From: Ostrinia nubilalis
Taxonomy: Eukaryota > Arthropoda > Insecta > Lepidoptera > Crambidae
DNA: 64,000 bases
Assembly (NCBI RefSeq): GCF_963855985.1
Contig: NC_087090.1
Coordinates: forward strand, 16,180,501 to 16,244,500
Direction of reading: 5' to 3'
Shown: positions 22,679 through 32,871 of the stretch, one piece after another
Layout of the letters: the number at the start of each line of letters is the position of its first letter
How positions within the stretch are numbered: the first letter of the stretch is position 1
Notes under the pieces: model-generated
Database searches by the model: none
Told to the model about the DNA's origin: nothing
What the model saw: only the letters and a program-made list of their open reading frames with translations
Position numbers and translations under genes: made by a program

Positions 22679-23266
22679 TTTTGATGTAAAATTTTGTCAC
22701 CTTAAGAAAAAAGCCTAAACAACAAATAAAATATGAAAGAAAAATACTTCTGTTATATTTTCAAATGAAATTAAAAACCAGAGATAAGCCGTTCATATTC
22801 CGCAGGATTTCGTAACTAGAAAAATATAATTAAACCAAATTGGAAAGGACGTCCCCAGCAACATAATAACTCAGGTGTTAACGTCCTCGCAATTTTGCTA
22901 ATGTCCCAGCAAAAATAAGAAAAAAGCCCCGAGACATTAAAATAGATTGCGTTAATGACTTTACGCGTTCATTTTAATTTTTTTATGTTTAGGAAATAAT
23001 AAACATGTTTTATTGCTTCAAATGTTTGTGAAAATATTTTTCAGTCTAGCTTAAAAGTTTTTAAAATAACTTCATTAATATTTATATTTCTCATTTTTCA
23101 GGTAAGCTGTTTTTTTGCTAATAATACATTCAATAATCACCGACCGGTCCTTCAGTAAAAGTAAGTGATCCTAACAACATGTATCTACTGTAAATGTTCA
23201 CGAAAACAGTGTATTATACTCAAACTGGCTACATTTTACTTAAAGTAAAAAAAGTAATTTATTATT
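22679..23266. other. Unassigned AT-rich stretch
   Basis: Nothing recognised. Confidence 0.4.
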
Positions 23267-23468
23267 TCATCATCATCATCATCTCAGCCATAGGATGTCC
23301 ACTGCTGAATATAGGCCTCCCCAATGCTTTCCATGTTGCCCGTTTGGTAGCGGCCTGCGTCCTGCGCCTTCCTGCTACCTTTATGATGTCGTCACAGAAT
23401 TGACGGCCGATGGAAATGATGGGATAGCAAGGTTCTGGAGTGGAGGCCGCGTAGCGGAAAATGCAAAC
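23267..23468 (-). mobile_element. RTE-type LINE copy with an inverted 5' segment
   Basis: 23267-23393 is a minus-strand 3' end: a (CAT)n tail, then 'cagccataggatgtccactg' and so on. Directly after, 23394-23468 is plus-strand sequence from a more upstream part of the same element ('agaattgacggcc', 'aaggttctggagtggaggcc'), matching 44121-44190. The head-to-head arrangement fits an inversion formed during target-primed integration, as in L1 twin priming. Confidence 0.72.
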
Positions 23469-24149
23469 GAAAATGCTGTACTTGTGCTTAAGTGTCGTTT
23501 TTCTATTTCGCAGCAAGTGCAAACATTAATTTCCATATCGCCAATCACTGAAAGGATGTAACTTTAATGGTTATCATTACCTATACCAAAATGCTTTTGG
23601 CAGACACCGTTAAACGCCTAACAAAGTTGTCTTTTTTATTTACAAGTTAAGTAGATTTGTCTCTCATACTCAATCATATCACCCAACACACGTTAAAATT
23701 AAAACCAGCTCACTACAAAGAGCCAACATGGAAGCGAAAACTTTTTAATCTGGCCAGACAATTCGAGCCGTGCATTATGCGCGCGCGCGAGTTGCACAAT
23801 GGGTAAGCCGCGCTTAAGCAAGTGATGTATCTCCATTGTGCGCTAAACACATACGGCGTTAATGCCAACTTTGAGGAAATGCGGCTTTTTTCAATCGGCA
23901 CTTGTTGTTTGTTCCGATTTTATTTTAGGTCTGAATTAACTGTGTTAATTGAGAAGCTAGTGGTAAGGAAATGTTGGCTTCTAAGGTTGGCTGGAAATGT
24001 TACATTCTTGTTTTTATATTTGGCACGTAGTGAATTCTATAACACTTAGTGGGTACTATGTATTTATCTAATAACTAGTAGAAGCTGTGCTTGGCTCGGG
24101 TGTAGTATTTTTTTAAATTTAAAACTTATCTGCACATTGAAGATATAAA
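23469..24149. other. Unassigned; CpG patch near 23770-23860
   Basis: 'gcattatgcgcgcgcgcgag' and 'taagccgcgcttaag' lie in a small GC-rich patch with no repeat match. 24075-24125 ('ctagtagaagctgtgcttgg') may be a very decayed minus-strand Helitron end. Confidence 0.35.
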
Positions 24150-24150
24150 A

Positions 24151-24325
24151 GGCCTATTCAGACCTAAGCGGTATTTGCTACTGTCTGCGGCAGAGAAAAC
24201 CCAGTGGGTTGGTGGCTCAGGTCGCTCTAGCCGCGGTACTTGATACTAAAAACCTGAGCGAAACCCGCGTGGTATGTACCTCTACCCACAGCGGCAGCAA
24301 ATATCGCTCAGGTTTGAATAGGCCT
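24151..24325. mobile_element. MITE with GGCCTATTCA ends
   Basis: The left arm GGCCTATTCAGACCTAAGCG and right arm CGCTCAGGTTTGAATAGGCC are near-perfect inverted copies, extended by 'gtatttgct' and 'agcaaatat'. TAAAA on each side may be the target duplication. GC-rich interior with no coding frame. Confidence 0.75.
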
Positions 24326-24470
24326 AAAAGGTGAAAATGATGTGTGATTGTTAAAAAACCTATAGAGGTTTTTAGCCTAGGGCTAGTCATCGATTGTATC
24401 AAAATAAGCGTTGCACACTACTATATTCGTCATGAAATAATCTCACAATACAAAAACATGATTACACCGT

Positions 24471-24581
24471 CGCAAGTCATGACAGGCAGGTCATACATCT
24501 GTTGGGCGGCCAAGCGTTCCGCCCTCGGAAATGAAGGGCGGCACGCGGGCTGCATACCTGAGTAACGCAGCGTTGAAGCAA
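24471..24581 (+). repeat. GC-rich hairpin repeat, copy 1
   Basis: It shares about 105 bp with 24697-24805, including 'gcgttccgccctcggaaatg'. 24519-24541 forms a perfect 7 bp GC stem (CCGCCCT / AGGGCGG) with a 9 nt loop. It could be part of a retroelement or a structured RNA; I do not recognise it. Confidence 0.6.
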
Positions 24582-24696
24582 ACGCAACGTAGAAATATTT
24601 GTAATGTTACTTAATATGTATCATGTTTTAAACTTTTGTAATGTTAGTAAAATGATAAATAATAGTTTTACAAAACAAGATTAGAACATACAAGAG

Positions 24697-24805
24697 TAAG
24701 TCGTGACAGGCAGATCGTATATCTGCTGGGCGGCCGAGCGTTCCGCCCTCGGAAATGAAGGGCGGCACGTGGGCTGCATACTGACTCAGACGCACGTTGA
24801 AGTCA
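24697..24805 (+). repeat. GC-rich hairpin repeat, copy 2
   Basis: Direct copy of 24471-24581 about 226 bp downstream, with the hairpin (24743-24765) fully conserved. Flanking changes include 'ccaagcg' to 'ccgagcg'. Confidence 0.6.
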
Positions 24806-24836
24806 ATAAAAAATTGTGATATAATTTCGATGATAA

Positions 24837-25905
24837 AAAAACCGGCCAAGTGCGAGTCGGGCTCGCACACCGAGGGTTCCGCCGTACAAACGTAGCGGTT
24901 TACAATTTATGACGTATTAAATCAAATTACTTGATTCCGTTGCGAGTAGTGGCGAATTTCAAAATATGCGGTATGATTATTTTTTATTTATTTATTTTTC
25001 CTATATTTGCATTATAGGTAGGTACCTACCTCAGCGTTTTGAATTTTTGCGTTGATTTAGAATTTCTCACAGTTTAGAGGCAATTAGATTTAAGAAGTGT
25101 TTGATATGAATTTCAACTTTAATATCTCTACGCGTTCATGTGAAAAAGGGTAGGTAGTAAGTTTATAATTATTAAAAAAATATTTTATGTCATGTAAGCA
25201 AAAATAATATTTTAAATTTTATATAACTTCAAATTTATCATTTTCGCAATTTTTCCTTTATCTGTACTATATAACGTTGCTTCGTGCCGAATTTCAAGAT
25301 TCTGAGTTCACAGGAAGTACCTTGTAGGTTTTGATTCCCTAGCGTGTGACGGAAATTCGTCTAAGGTGTCGGTATAAACTGCTGTATCTTTTGATCGCGT
25401 TAACTTAGAAGTTTGATTTTTTTACTTCTTAAAGGGACAATAGATCTCGGTATTTGGTATAAATTTCAATTTGATACCTTTATTCGTTCGTGAGAAATAA
25501 GGTAGTAAGTTTCATTTTATTAAAATATTTTTATTATATTATATAACTAAAAAAATGTAATTTTCGCAATTTTTCCTATATTTGCATTATATGACAATGC
25601 TTTATGCCAAATTTCAAGATTCTGAGTTTACGGGAAGTATCCTGTAGGTTTTGATTCCTTTGCGAGTGTCGAAAATTTGTTGAAAATATCGACATAATCG
25701 GCTGTATCTTTTGATTGGCTTGGCTTAGAAGTTTGATATTTTCACAGCTTAAAGGGACAATAGACCTGAGTATTTCATGTGAATTTCAGCTTGATACGTT
25801 CACGCGTTCTTGAGATAAAGGGTCTTGACAGACGGACGGACGGACAACAAAGTGATCCTATAAGGGTTCCGTTTTTTCCTTTTGAGGTACGGAACCCTAA
25901 AAAGG
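24837..25905 (+). repeat. Dispersed lepidopteran repeat with internal ~315 bp tandem units
   Basis: It begins 'accggccaagtgcgagtcgg' and ends 'gacagacggacggacgg ... gaggtacggaaccctaaaa', the two ends of a repeat I recognise as common in moth genomes. Usual copies are a few hundred bp; this one is longer because the middle is repeated: 25250-25515 and 25569-25830 share 'aatttcaagattctgagtt', 'gtaggttttgattcc' and 'cttaaagggacaatag', and 25060-25160 is a partial third unit. No open frame. Confidence 0.7.
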
Positions 25906-27087
25906 TAAAAAATATGACTGATCTTGCGCGTAATTTGTAGAAACCAAAAAACAAGTAGGTACTTATACTTCACGTAACTTTTGAGGCAGTAAATCTTTAA
26001 TTACATATCAGGCAGTATTTTTTATACCAAAACATCTTCGCTACATGTAAACTGTGTTATATAAGTATTTTTAATACATATGGTACTTATAATTTATTTA
26101 TTTATTTGGGTAAAAAAACAGTATTGAAGTACAGTAGCAAATAAATAGTAATAATATACCAATAATATCTAAATTCAACACCAGCATCATTTAATACAGT
26201 TTAGATAAAACAGTTAATTAAACTTGTGTTGAGAGTGATAATAACATTTAGAATACGCTATCTTATTAAATAGCATTTTATACGAATTCCTATAATTTTT
26301 GAAAAATCGTATACGATTTAAAATTCGTTCCAATATGTAGTTCCAAATAGAAACTCCTTCGAAAGTGTAAGAAACCCCCAAGTAACAATAGTGCCAAGCA
26401 ATCAAAACAAACGTCGCGGCGGTGTCGCGGCGATAACGCAGCGATCACGTTACGCTATCACCGTGTCACATTGTTCGATATCGAGACGTGCACTTTCGCT
26501 CGATACGTAGGGCTGTTACTGTATTATTTGAAAAGTTAATTTAATTAAAAATAAATCAAGGGTCACAGAGTGATATTATACGGTGAAAAGTTTTTATATT
26601 TCTTTAATCATCTACTTAAATAGCTTGTCCTAGATACCGTGTTTATGATAATACTGTATAATACTTTGTGGATATTTTTGTGAATAAATCGTTCGTTCGT
26701 TCGTTCGTTTTATTCATTATGGTATTATGTTTTTGAAGAATGCTGTAAGTAAGCGGGCTTATTTATGGGCCCTTACTCTTAACTAGTGAATATTACTTAA
26801 TATTAACTAGTCCTGAATAATTTATGTTTATGAAGGGCCTATTTGATAAGCCATGTTTAATTTTTCCATCATAGAACTAGCATAGTGTTTTGACATGTTT
26901 TTCAACGGTGGCGAATGTAGGAGGGCCTTCAAAATGGGGTCACTACAAGACACCCCGCAATTCTAAACAAATGAAAAAACATGACAGTTGTAGGTAATTT
27001 TGAAATATCTTTGCTCCGGCGATTTTTGTATTTACGAATACAGTTACTTCGCTCCAAGAAACGATTTCGAAACTGAAACTGAGTGCT
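25906..27087. other. No gene seen; CpG patch at 26405-26510
   Basis: 26405-26510 is CpG-rich ('cgtcgcggcggtgtcgcggc', 'gataacgcagcgatcacg') and matches no repeat here. 26687-26710 is a (GTTC)n microsatellite. The rest is AT-rich. Confidence 0.4.
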
Positions 27088-27207
27088 TACCATGAGTTTA
27101 CGTTAGGTGTGCTCGCTAGCGACTGCGTAAAAAATGACATTAAATATATGACAAATTGTACAGCGCCCTTAGCGGCTACTAAGCCCACCTAACTTAAACT
27201 CATGGTA
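27088..27207. mobile_element. MITE, 'TACCATGAGTTTACG' family, copy 1
   Basis: It starts TACCATGAGTTTACGTTAGG and ends 'aacttaaactcatggta'. The second copy at 31767-31925 has better conserved ends. The terminal TA on each side may be the target duplication, which would make the repeat start at CCATGAG. Confidence 0.75.
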
Positions 27208-27240
27208 AACACACCTGTCCGTTTACCGTTAGATAATTCC

Positions 27241-27450
27241 TGGCAACTAGTGGTGACTGAGTTTGTTCCGGCGTTTCTCAGCACTTGCCATATGTTTGTC
27301 TCGAAGCGCTGGTAGGGCCCAAAAGATAAGGAGACATGTAAAGTGCCCCATAAGGGCTACCTTTTCTTTTTTTTATTATTTACTATATTTTGACGATCAT
27401 TAGTGCCACTTGTGGTCTAAATTTAATAAATATTTTTGATTTCTTTTGTC
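27241..27450 (+). mobile_element. LINE 3' UTR, 'TCGAAGCGCTGGTAGGGC' family
   Basis: Contains 'tctcagcacttgcca', 'tcgaagcgctggtagggc', 'ggagacatgtaaag' and an end 'aaatttaataaatatttttga'. A related copy at 59197-59332 has the same blocks and a TTTGA-type tail. No coding part remains. Confidence 0.65.
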
Positions 27451-27726
27451 ACGTTTTTGTTGTTTGATGGTACAGATTGTGATGTTTTTCACACATTCGC
27501 CCACCTTACAGCCCTACACGATGCAGTTGTCGATGCAAGTTGCACCCGATAGAGCATTGTCCTCGATAAACTTGTTATTGCGATCGAGAAAGCGGCTATC
27601 ACCTCGGTTATTTGTAAATACATCGCTCGTTTAATTGCTCAGATAGGTAAGGTGACTTTTCCGAATCTATTGTAGGTGAGTTTTCTTCGCTAGTTCTAGA
27701 TAAGCGGTTACCTATGAGCTACTTTG

Positions 27727-27957
27727 TCTACACTAATATTATAAAGAGGAAAACTTTGTTTGTTTGTTTGTTTGGTTGTAATGAATAGGCTCAAAAACTA
27801 CTGGACCGTTTTTAAAAATTCTTTCACCATTCTAAAGCTACATTATCCACGAGTAACATAGGCTAAATTTTATTTTGGAAAAAATAGGGTTCCGTAAAAT
27901 ATGTAGATAATGTAAAATATGTAGTCCACGCGCGCGAAGCCGCGGGCGGAAAGCTAG
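27727..27957 (+). mobile_element. Non-autonomous Helitron
   Basis: It begins TCTACACTAATATTATAAAG and ends 'cgcgcgaagccgcgggcgga' then AAGCTAG, followed by T. The GC hairpin before CTAG and the lack of inverted ends fit Helitrons. It contains (TTTG)n near its 5' end. Confidence 0.72.
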
Positions 27958-28033
27958 TTTACTATATTTTGACGTTCATAAGTGCCAACAATAGTCTAAA
28001 TTGAATAAAATATTTTTGATTTTGATTTTTTTA
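27958..28033 (+). mobile_element. LINE 3' tail
   Basis: 'tttactatattttgacgttc' through 'aaatatttttgattttgat' repeats the tail seen at 27383-27450. It starts exactly where the Helitron ends. Confidence 0.55.
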
Positions 28034-28394
28034 TTCAATCATAGATTCAGATCTGTTGTTGAATTTGCACGGCCTAAATCTTCTAGTGTCTGTACTTGAA
28101 CTTGAGTGTTACCTATGTATAAAATAAAGCTCAATTTATTTAATTATTGTGAAAATAATAAAACTTTCAATGTAACGTAGTCGCATAAATCGACAGCTGT
28201 TGTAGGTAGATAGTAGTTTGTTTTGGCTACGTGCAACGAAGAGATCACGATCTTGTATTCGACACCGGTATCAAATAACTGCCTTATCGGGTGATAGTAT
28301 GATAGTTACCCAGGCTTTATTGTTGGAAAATCAGCTTTTGGTTTAAAGAATTACTCATTAGAATGAAAATTCCATGTCAATCTCGTATTTTTCG
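28034..28394. other. Unassigned
   Basis: Nothing recognised. Confidence 0.35.
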
Positions 28395-28526
28395 ACTTTA
28401 TGTCCAAGTAGTTAGTTCCTTGAAGTCCAAGGATGGTTTTTACAGCGAGAAAAATTCGAATAATTTCCGAGAAAACCCTAAAAACAGCCCTTTTTCACGC
28501 GGGCGAAGCCGCGGTTGGAAAGCTAG
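28395..28526 (+). mobile_element. Helitron 3' end
   Basis: Ends 'cacgcgggcgaagccgcggt' then TGGAAAGCTAG. The preceding 'gagaaaaccctaaaaacagc' is the reverse complement of sequence inside the element at 15813-16057, so the two belong to one family. The 5' end is not resolved. Confidence 0.6.
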
Positions 28527-28596
28527 TAACTGATAAAAAAAATTTTAAGATGCAACTCTTAACGTAAAATTTATTAACCATGAAGTGTAATCTGTC

Positions 28597-28966
28597 AGTA
28601 ATAAGAAGGCTCAAGGTCACCCAAAGAGCGATGGAGCGTGCTATGCTCGGAGTTACCCTTCGTGATCGAATCAGAAATGAGGAGATCCGTAGGAGAACCA
28701 GAGTGACTGACATAGCCCGCAGAATCGCTAAAATCAAGTGGCAGTGGGCGGGGCACATAGCTCGTAGAGCTGATGGCCGCTGGGGCAGGAAAGTTCTTGA
28801 GTGGCGACCACGAGCCGGAAGACGTAGCGTGGGCAGGCCTCCCACTAGGTGGACCGACGATCTGGTGAGGGTCGCGGGAGGTGCCTGGATGCGAGCGGCG
28901 CAGGACCGGTCTTTGTGGAAATCCTTGGGGGAGGCCTTTGTCCAGCAGTGGACGTCTTTCGGCTGA
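28597..28966 (+). CDS. RTE-type LINE reverse transcriptase, C-terminal fragment
   Basis: About 122 codons stay open to a TGA at 28964-28966. The protein reads RRLKVTQRAMERAMLGVTLR ... IKWQWAGHIARRADGRW ... RRSVGRPPTRWTDDLVRVAG, ending WKSLGEAFVQQWTSFG. This is the conserved C-terminus of endonuclease-reverse transcriptases of the RTE clade; the catalytic YADD region lies upstream and is missing. The ATG at 28580 belongs to the flank and is not a natural start. It is not expected to be functional. Confidence 0.78.
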
Positions 28967-28985
28967 AACGAACGAACGAACAAAC
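28597..28985 (+). mobile_element. 5'-truncated RTE-type LINE, (CGAA)-tail subfamily
   Basis: The insertion is bounded by a perfect 10 bp direct repeat GTAATCTGTC (28587-28596, 28986-28995). It carries the open C-terminal end of an RTE-type reverse transcriptase and ends 'ttcggctgaaacgaacgaac'. Its tail repeat is AACG, unlike the ATG tail of most RTE copies here. The open frame and perfect duplication mark it as fairly recent. Confidence 0.85.
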
Positions 28986-28995
28986 GTAATCTGTC

Positions 28996-29629
28996 CAAGT
29001 GTATAACGTGTCAAAGCTTCAAGTTATTGCTACGACCTAGACGGTCAGTTTCTCGGTAGTGTCTAGGGCCCGATAAGGTGCATTGTTATCAGTCCTTGTG
29101 CAACGATTGCATACATTGCGACTGCACTCGTCCGATAACCGAGAAAAATACAAATCGATCGGTTTTGAGTCAAAGGTCAAATTAATATAGACGACAGCAC
29201 GTCAAGACTATACTTTTTTGTTGCAAACTCAACTTTATTACAAGTAATTAAGACCTCACTTGATGTCTGTATTTTAGTTATGAATTTTTAAACTGTCTTA
29301 ATTCTTTAGTAATCCGATGTGACTTTGTGTTGCAAATTTGATATTTATAAACAATTTGATATTGCTAATTGATATTGCAGACAGAGTGTACTCAGTTAAT
29401 TTACGCCACAAGTTGCAATGTTAAGACAGTCTCAACTCAAGTGACGTTTTTCATTTGTGTTGTCGTAGGTTTTTATTATTTTAATTCATTTAGATTTTTA
29501 GTCGTTCATAACTTCTACGTGACAGAATAAGTTGTGGAAATACAGAAAGAAAATCTCATCGCTCTCTCCTCATCATCATATCAATCAAATTACAGTTATA
29601 ATAGAAAGATTGAGTATGGTTAAAAACAA
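28996..29629. other. Unassigned
   Basis: 29040-29160 has 'gtttctcggtagtgtctagg' and a later 'ccgataaccgagaaa', a loose inverted pair around GATAA sites. No gene seen. Confidence 0.35.
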
Positions 29630-29823
29630 TCTTACTAATATTATAATTGCGAAAGTTTGGATGTCTGGATGTTTGTTACTCTTTCACGCAAAAACTGCAG
29701 AACGGATTTTGATAAAACTTTACAGTATTATTGTTTAGAACCCAGAATAAAATATTGGTTATAATTTATGACGATCTGTGTCAGACTTAATTTCACGCGG
29801 GTGAAGCCGCGGGCAAAAGCTAG
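29630..29823 (+). mobile_element. Non-autonomous Helitron, ~194 bp family
   Basis: It begins TCTTACTAATATTATAATTG and ends 'tcacgcgggtgaagccgcgg' then GCAAAAGCTAG, followed by T. It is nearly identical in layout to 52329-52522 ('gtttggatgtctggatgttt', 'tacagtattattgttta'). Confidence 0.82.
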
Positions 29824-29982
29824 TTTTAATAATAAAAAAAGTCGCGGAATCCTGCTTAGTTTGACCCTTGTCGCACTATAACCACAGAATAATAATAAGT
29901 ACTGCTATAACCGACTTTCTTTCATTCCCATCTCCACAATGTCAGTAGTAATGACATTACTTCAATGCAATTCATTAACTGA

Positions 29983-30170
29983 CTAGCGGCCGTTTTACCC
30001 CCAGGGGTGGAGTTTAGTAAAATCCTTTCTTAGCGGATGCCTACATCATAACATCTACCTGCATGCCTTTCAGCCCGATCCATCCAGTGGTTTGGGCTGT
30101 GCGTTGATACATCACTATGTAAGTCAGTCAGTCAGTCACCTTTGAGTAATATGTATTTAGATACCTAGTG
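29983..30170 (-). mobile_element. Helitron-like repeat
   Basis: Starts CTAGCGGCCGTTTTACCCCC, then 'cttagcggatgcctac' and 'cagcccgatccatccagtgg', ending in GTCA repeats. This block is a familiar moth repeat whose CTAG end is the 3' end on the minus strand. The classification is from memory. Confidence 0.5.
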
Positions 30171-30184
30171 TCTGGTCCGCCTAT

Positions 30185-30226
30185 GTGCCTTTTTCCTATG
30201 AAATCCGTATCACAGGAAAAAGGCAC
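30185..30226. other. 16 bp stem hairpin
   Basis: 'gtgcctttttcctatg' pairs with 'cacaggaaaaaggcac' with one mismatch around a 10 nt loop. It may be the remains of a short MITE. Confidence 0.55.
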
Positions 30227-30235
30227 TAAGGCACC

Positions 30236-31766
30236 TTTTTAGCTCGTTTGAACAATAAAAGAATGGTTCATCATATTTGTTCTTCCCAGCAGGCGATTAC
30301 TGGCGTTATAAAGATCCCGATACAATAAATCAGGGGGTGTCCTCCGGCCATTTTAGGGGGTCGTTAGCGATTTAAAATTTCAATATCGCAGCCGATCAGT
30401 TAAGGCGAATGAGTGTAATGGCATATAAATCAGTCGGTATCAATGTAGCCTCTGTCAATAGGTGTGAGGTGCGCGCGCGAGGATAGTGTGGGTGCGCCTT
30501 TAGCGAATTTATGTAGTTTGGAAATGAAACCACTTATTTTCGTGACGCCCAAATGGTTAAAAAAACAATAACATTTTTATTCACTATCAAGAGTTTTTTT
30601 AAAGTTCATGAATAAATCATACACCTACCTAAATCGTCCTGAGTCTTTTTACAAAATCCTGTATGCATAACTTTCAGAATTGAAAAAGAAAAATCCTTCA
30701 TACTTTATTTTGCATCCTCTAATTTCAAAGATATTTGTTAAATAAAGGTATTTTTTCTGTAAAAGGAAAATTGAAGTCTTTATTGAGGTCTTATACAACG
30801 CCTATAAGTATAACGTTCTAATTAAAATAATTATAAAGGTACAAAACTACCTACTATAAATAAAAGTATTGCGATTTTGACTTTCAATATCTCCATAACC
30901 ATATACTCAGGTATATGGTCCCTAAGATAAAACAAACCTGACTTCAATAGTACGTAATACAAAATAATAGCTTGAATCTACTCGTCATTACAATCTTTTA
31001 CTAACTTTTACATGACTGGTGTCTGTCGTCAAATCTTTCAACTATTTTTTTTTCATTATTATTATTATTGAACCATTTTCTGGCTTTCCATTGAAATTTT
31101 AATAATACAAGTCATAAACGCTAAAATTGGTGTAAATATTTCTCGTCATGTCCACGCTATTCCTTCGCCCCAGCGAAGTCCATTATCGAGAGGTGGCGAT
31201 GGCGTCGATAGCGGCATAATTTGCAATAAATATAAGGAGGTGCCCGTTCGACTCTCGGCCGAGACAAATTCCCCGTTTGTTACGCTCACAATTTGTTTGG
31301 ATTATGTTGTAAAAGTTTTTGGTAACAATTTGTTTTTGAAAAGCTAAGAAATACGGTTTGTATTTTAGTAGGTATTTTATAAAAGTAACATTTAAAAATC
31401 TACATAGAAAAACTTGTTCTTTTCCCTAGCCCTTTTTCCCATTATCTGCACGGCATAAAAAACTATTTTTTTTTAAATTAAAATTATTTAATGCAATAAA
31501 CATAGGCTGATAAAAAATTACCGTAAAAATAACATTCATTTTCCTAACAAAAAATAGTATAACATTTCCAATTTTTAAATATTTTTTCTTCCGGCAACCT
31601 TCAATGTTTTATTAATAAATTAAACACCAAATCAACAAAAATCTTCTCTAGAATCTTAGTGTGGGCCCAGTAGCCGAAAGAAAAAATATTTAAAAATTCA
31701 ATCCGGCGACTTGGCCCGTGGACCAAGCTTAAAGTGGGCCAAGTCGCTAGAAGACTGCTATGCGCG
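30236..31766. other. No gene seen; two candidate regulatory patches
   Basis: 30290-30510 is a non-repeat, moderately GC-rich stretch ('ggcgttataaagatcccgat', 'gaggtgcgcgcgcgagg'). 31140-31260 is another ('gcgatggcgtcgatagcggc', 'gttcgactctcggccgag'). Both contrast with very AT-rich flanks and could be conserved non-coding DNA. Confidence 0.35.
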
Positions 31767-31925
31767 TACCATGAGTTTACGTTAGGTGTGCTCGCTAGCG
31801 AGTACGTCAAAAATCTATGAAGATTTTATTTCTTGAAAGTAAGGGGCGCTGCACAGTATATCATATATTTAATGTCATTTTTTTACGCAGTCGCTAGCGA
31901 GCACACCTAACGTAAACTCATGGTA
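31767..31925. mobile_element. MITE, 'TACCATGAGTTTACG' family, copy 2
   Basis: The 159 bp element has about 36 bp perfect inverted ends: TACCATGAGTTTACGTTAGG then TGTGCTCGCTAGCGA, mirrored at 31891-31925. The core includes 'tatatttaatgtcattttt', also found in the copy at 27088. Confidence 0.88.
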
Positions 31926-32479
31926 AGCACACTGTAATCTGTACCATTTCAATAACACGTTGGAAGAACTTGTATACTTACAAGTTTGTATCACTTTACA
32001 AGTCTAAACTTTTATTTAAGCACTTCTACATGAAATATCGTCGATAAAATTTCATCAACTCAATGTAACCGGAGCTGAAATGCGTTTTATCGCTCGATAC
32101 TTTTAGTTTTATCGATTTTAATGCTGAACCGATATCGACAATGTTGCGCGCGTCATCGGGCGACCTAATGTACGCCCACGCGGCTCAAAAGTACTAATGC
32201 TTTAGGGTCTCGGCACACGATGATAAATAAAGAAATATTTTTGGATACATACTACATGCATTATTTCATAGACACTATGTAGGTACTCGTAGGTAAGTAT
32301 ACCTACCTATGTTACATAAATGATGTAGGTTCTAGTTTAGTTAGTGAAAAGACAATTTGCATTTTAACACGTTTCACGGCGCAAGGAAAGATAAGCTTAG
32401 GTTTATCTCAGTTACCTATAGGCTATTTAGCACCTATTCATAGTAAAAGAAGACAATAAAAATACAAAAATCTAATGTT
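31926..32479. other. Unassigned; ATCGAT-rich patch
   Basis: 32035-32165 contains repeated 'tcgat/atcga' motifs ('ttatcgctcgatac', 'ttttatcgatttta', 'ccgatatcgac'). No gene or repeat recognised. Confidence 0.35.
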
Positions 32480-32539
32480 TCGTTCGTTTCAGCCAAATAA
32501 TGTCCACTGATGGACAAAAACCTCCCCTAAGGATTTCGA
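32480..32539 (-). mobile_element. RTE-type LINE 3' end, (CGAA)-tail subfamily, interrupted
   Basis: On the minus strand it ends 'gtccatcagtggacattatt' then TGGCTGAAACGAACGA, the same tail type as 28597-28985. It is cut by the MITE at 32540-32862; the short 'ggattacca' after that MITE still matches the expected RTE sequence. Confidence 0.65.
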
Positions 32540-32862
32540 GAGTGCATTACCCCAGCAAATTTTTTATAAATATTGTTAACAAATTTTGCTATTCGTGGAC
32601 AAATTAATACGCAAAACAAAAGCTATCTATTCATGTATTTTTGGTTCCGGGATAGAATGACTTTAAAAAAAAAATTTGCCAGGGTAATGTTTGAAACGCT
32701 ACCGCAGCGAAATCTGTTTTTTCCTAATAACTTTAAAACTATAATTTGAACGAATTTTGCTATTAGTGGACAAATTTCTGCTCACGATGGACTAATTATC
32801 TGCTACACTCTCGACTCTCTAAAGCACAACATTTATAAAAATTTTGCTGGGGTAATGCACTC
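32540..32862. mobile_element. 323 bp MITE with ~9 bp target duplication
   Basis: It starts GAGTGCATTACCCCAGCAAA and ends 'ttttgctggggtaatgcact' then C, inverted over about 35 bp. Flanks GGATTTCGA (32531-32539) and GGATTACCA (32863-32871) match at 7 of 9 bases, consistent with a 9 bp duplication, as in Mutator-like elements. The internal sequence 'attttgctattcgtggacaa' recurs near 32753 as 'attttgctattagtggacaa'. Confidence 0.72.
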
Positions 32863-32871
32863 GGATTACCA

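Noticed and set aside
28495..29014. Two long minus-strand frames (167 and 139 aa)
   Set aside because: They lie antisense to the RTE reverse transcriptase frame, which has clear family motifs; they are shadows of its codon bias.
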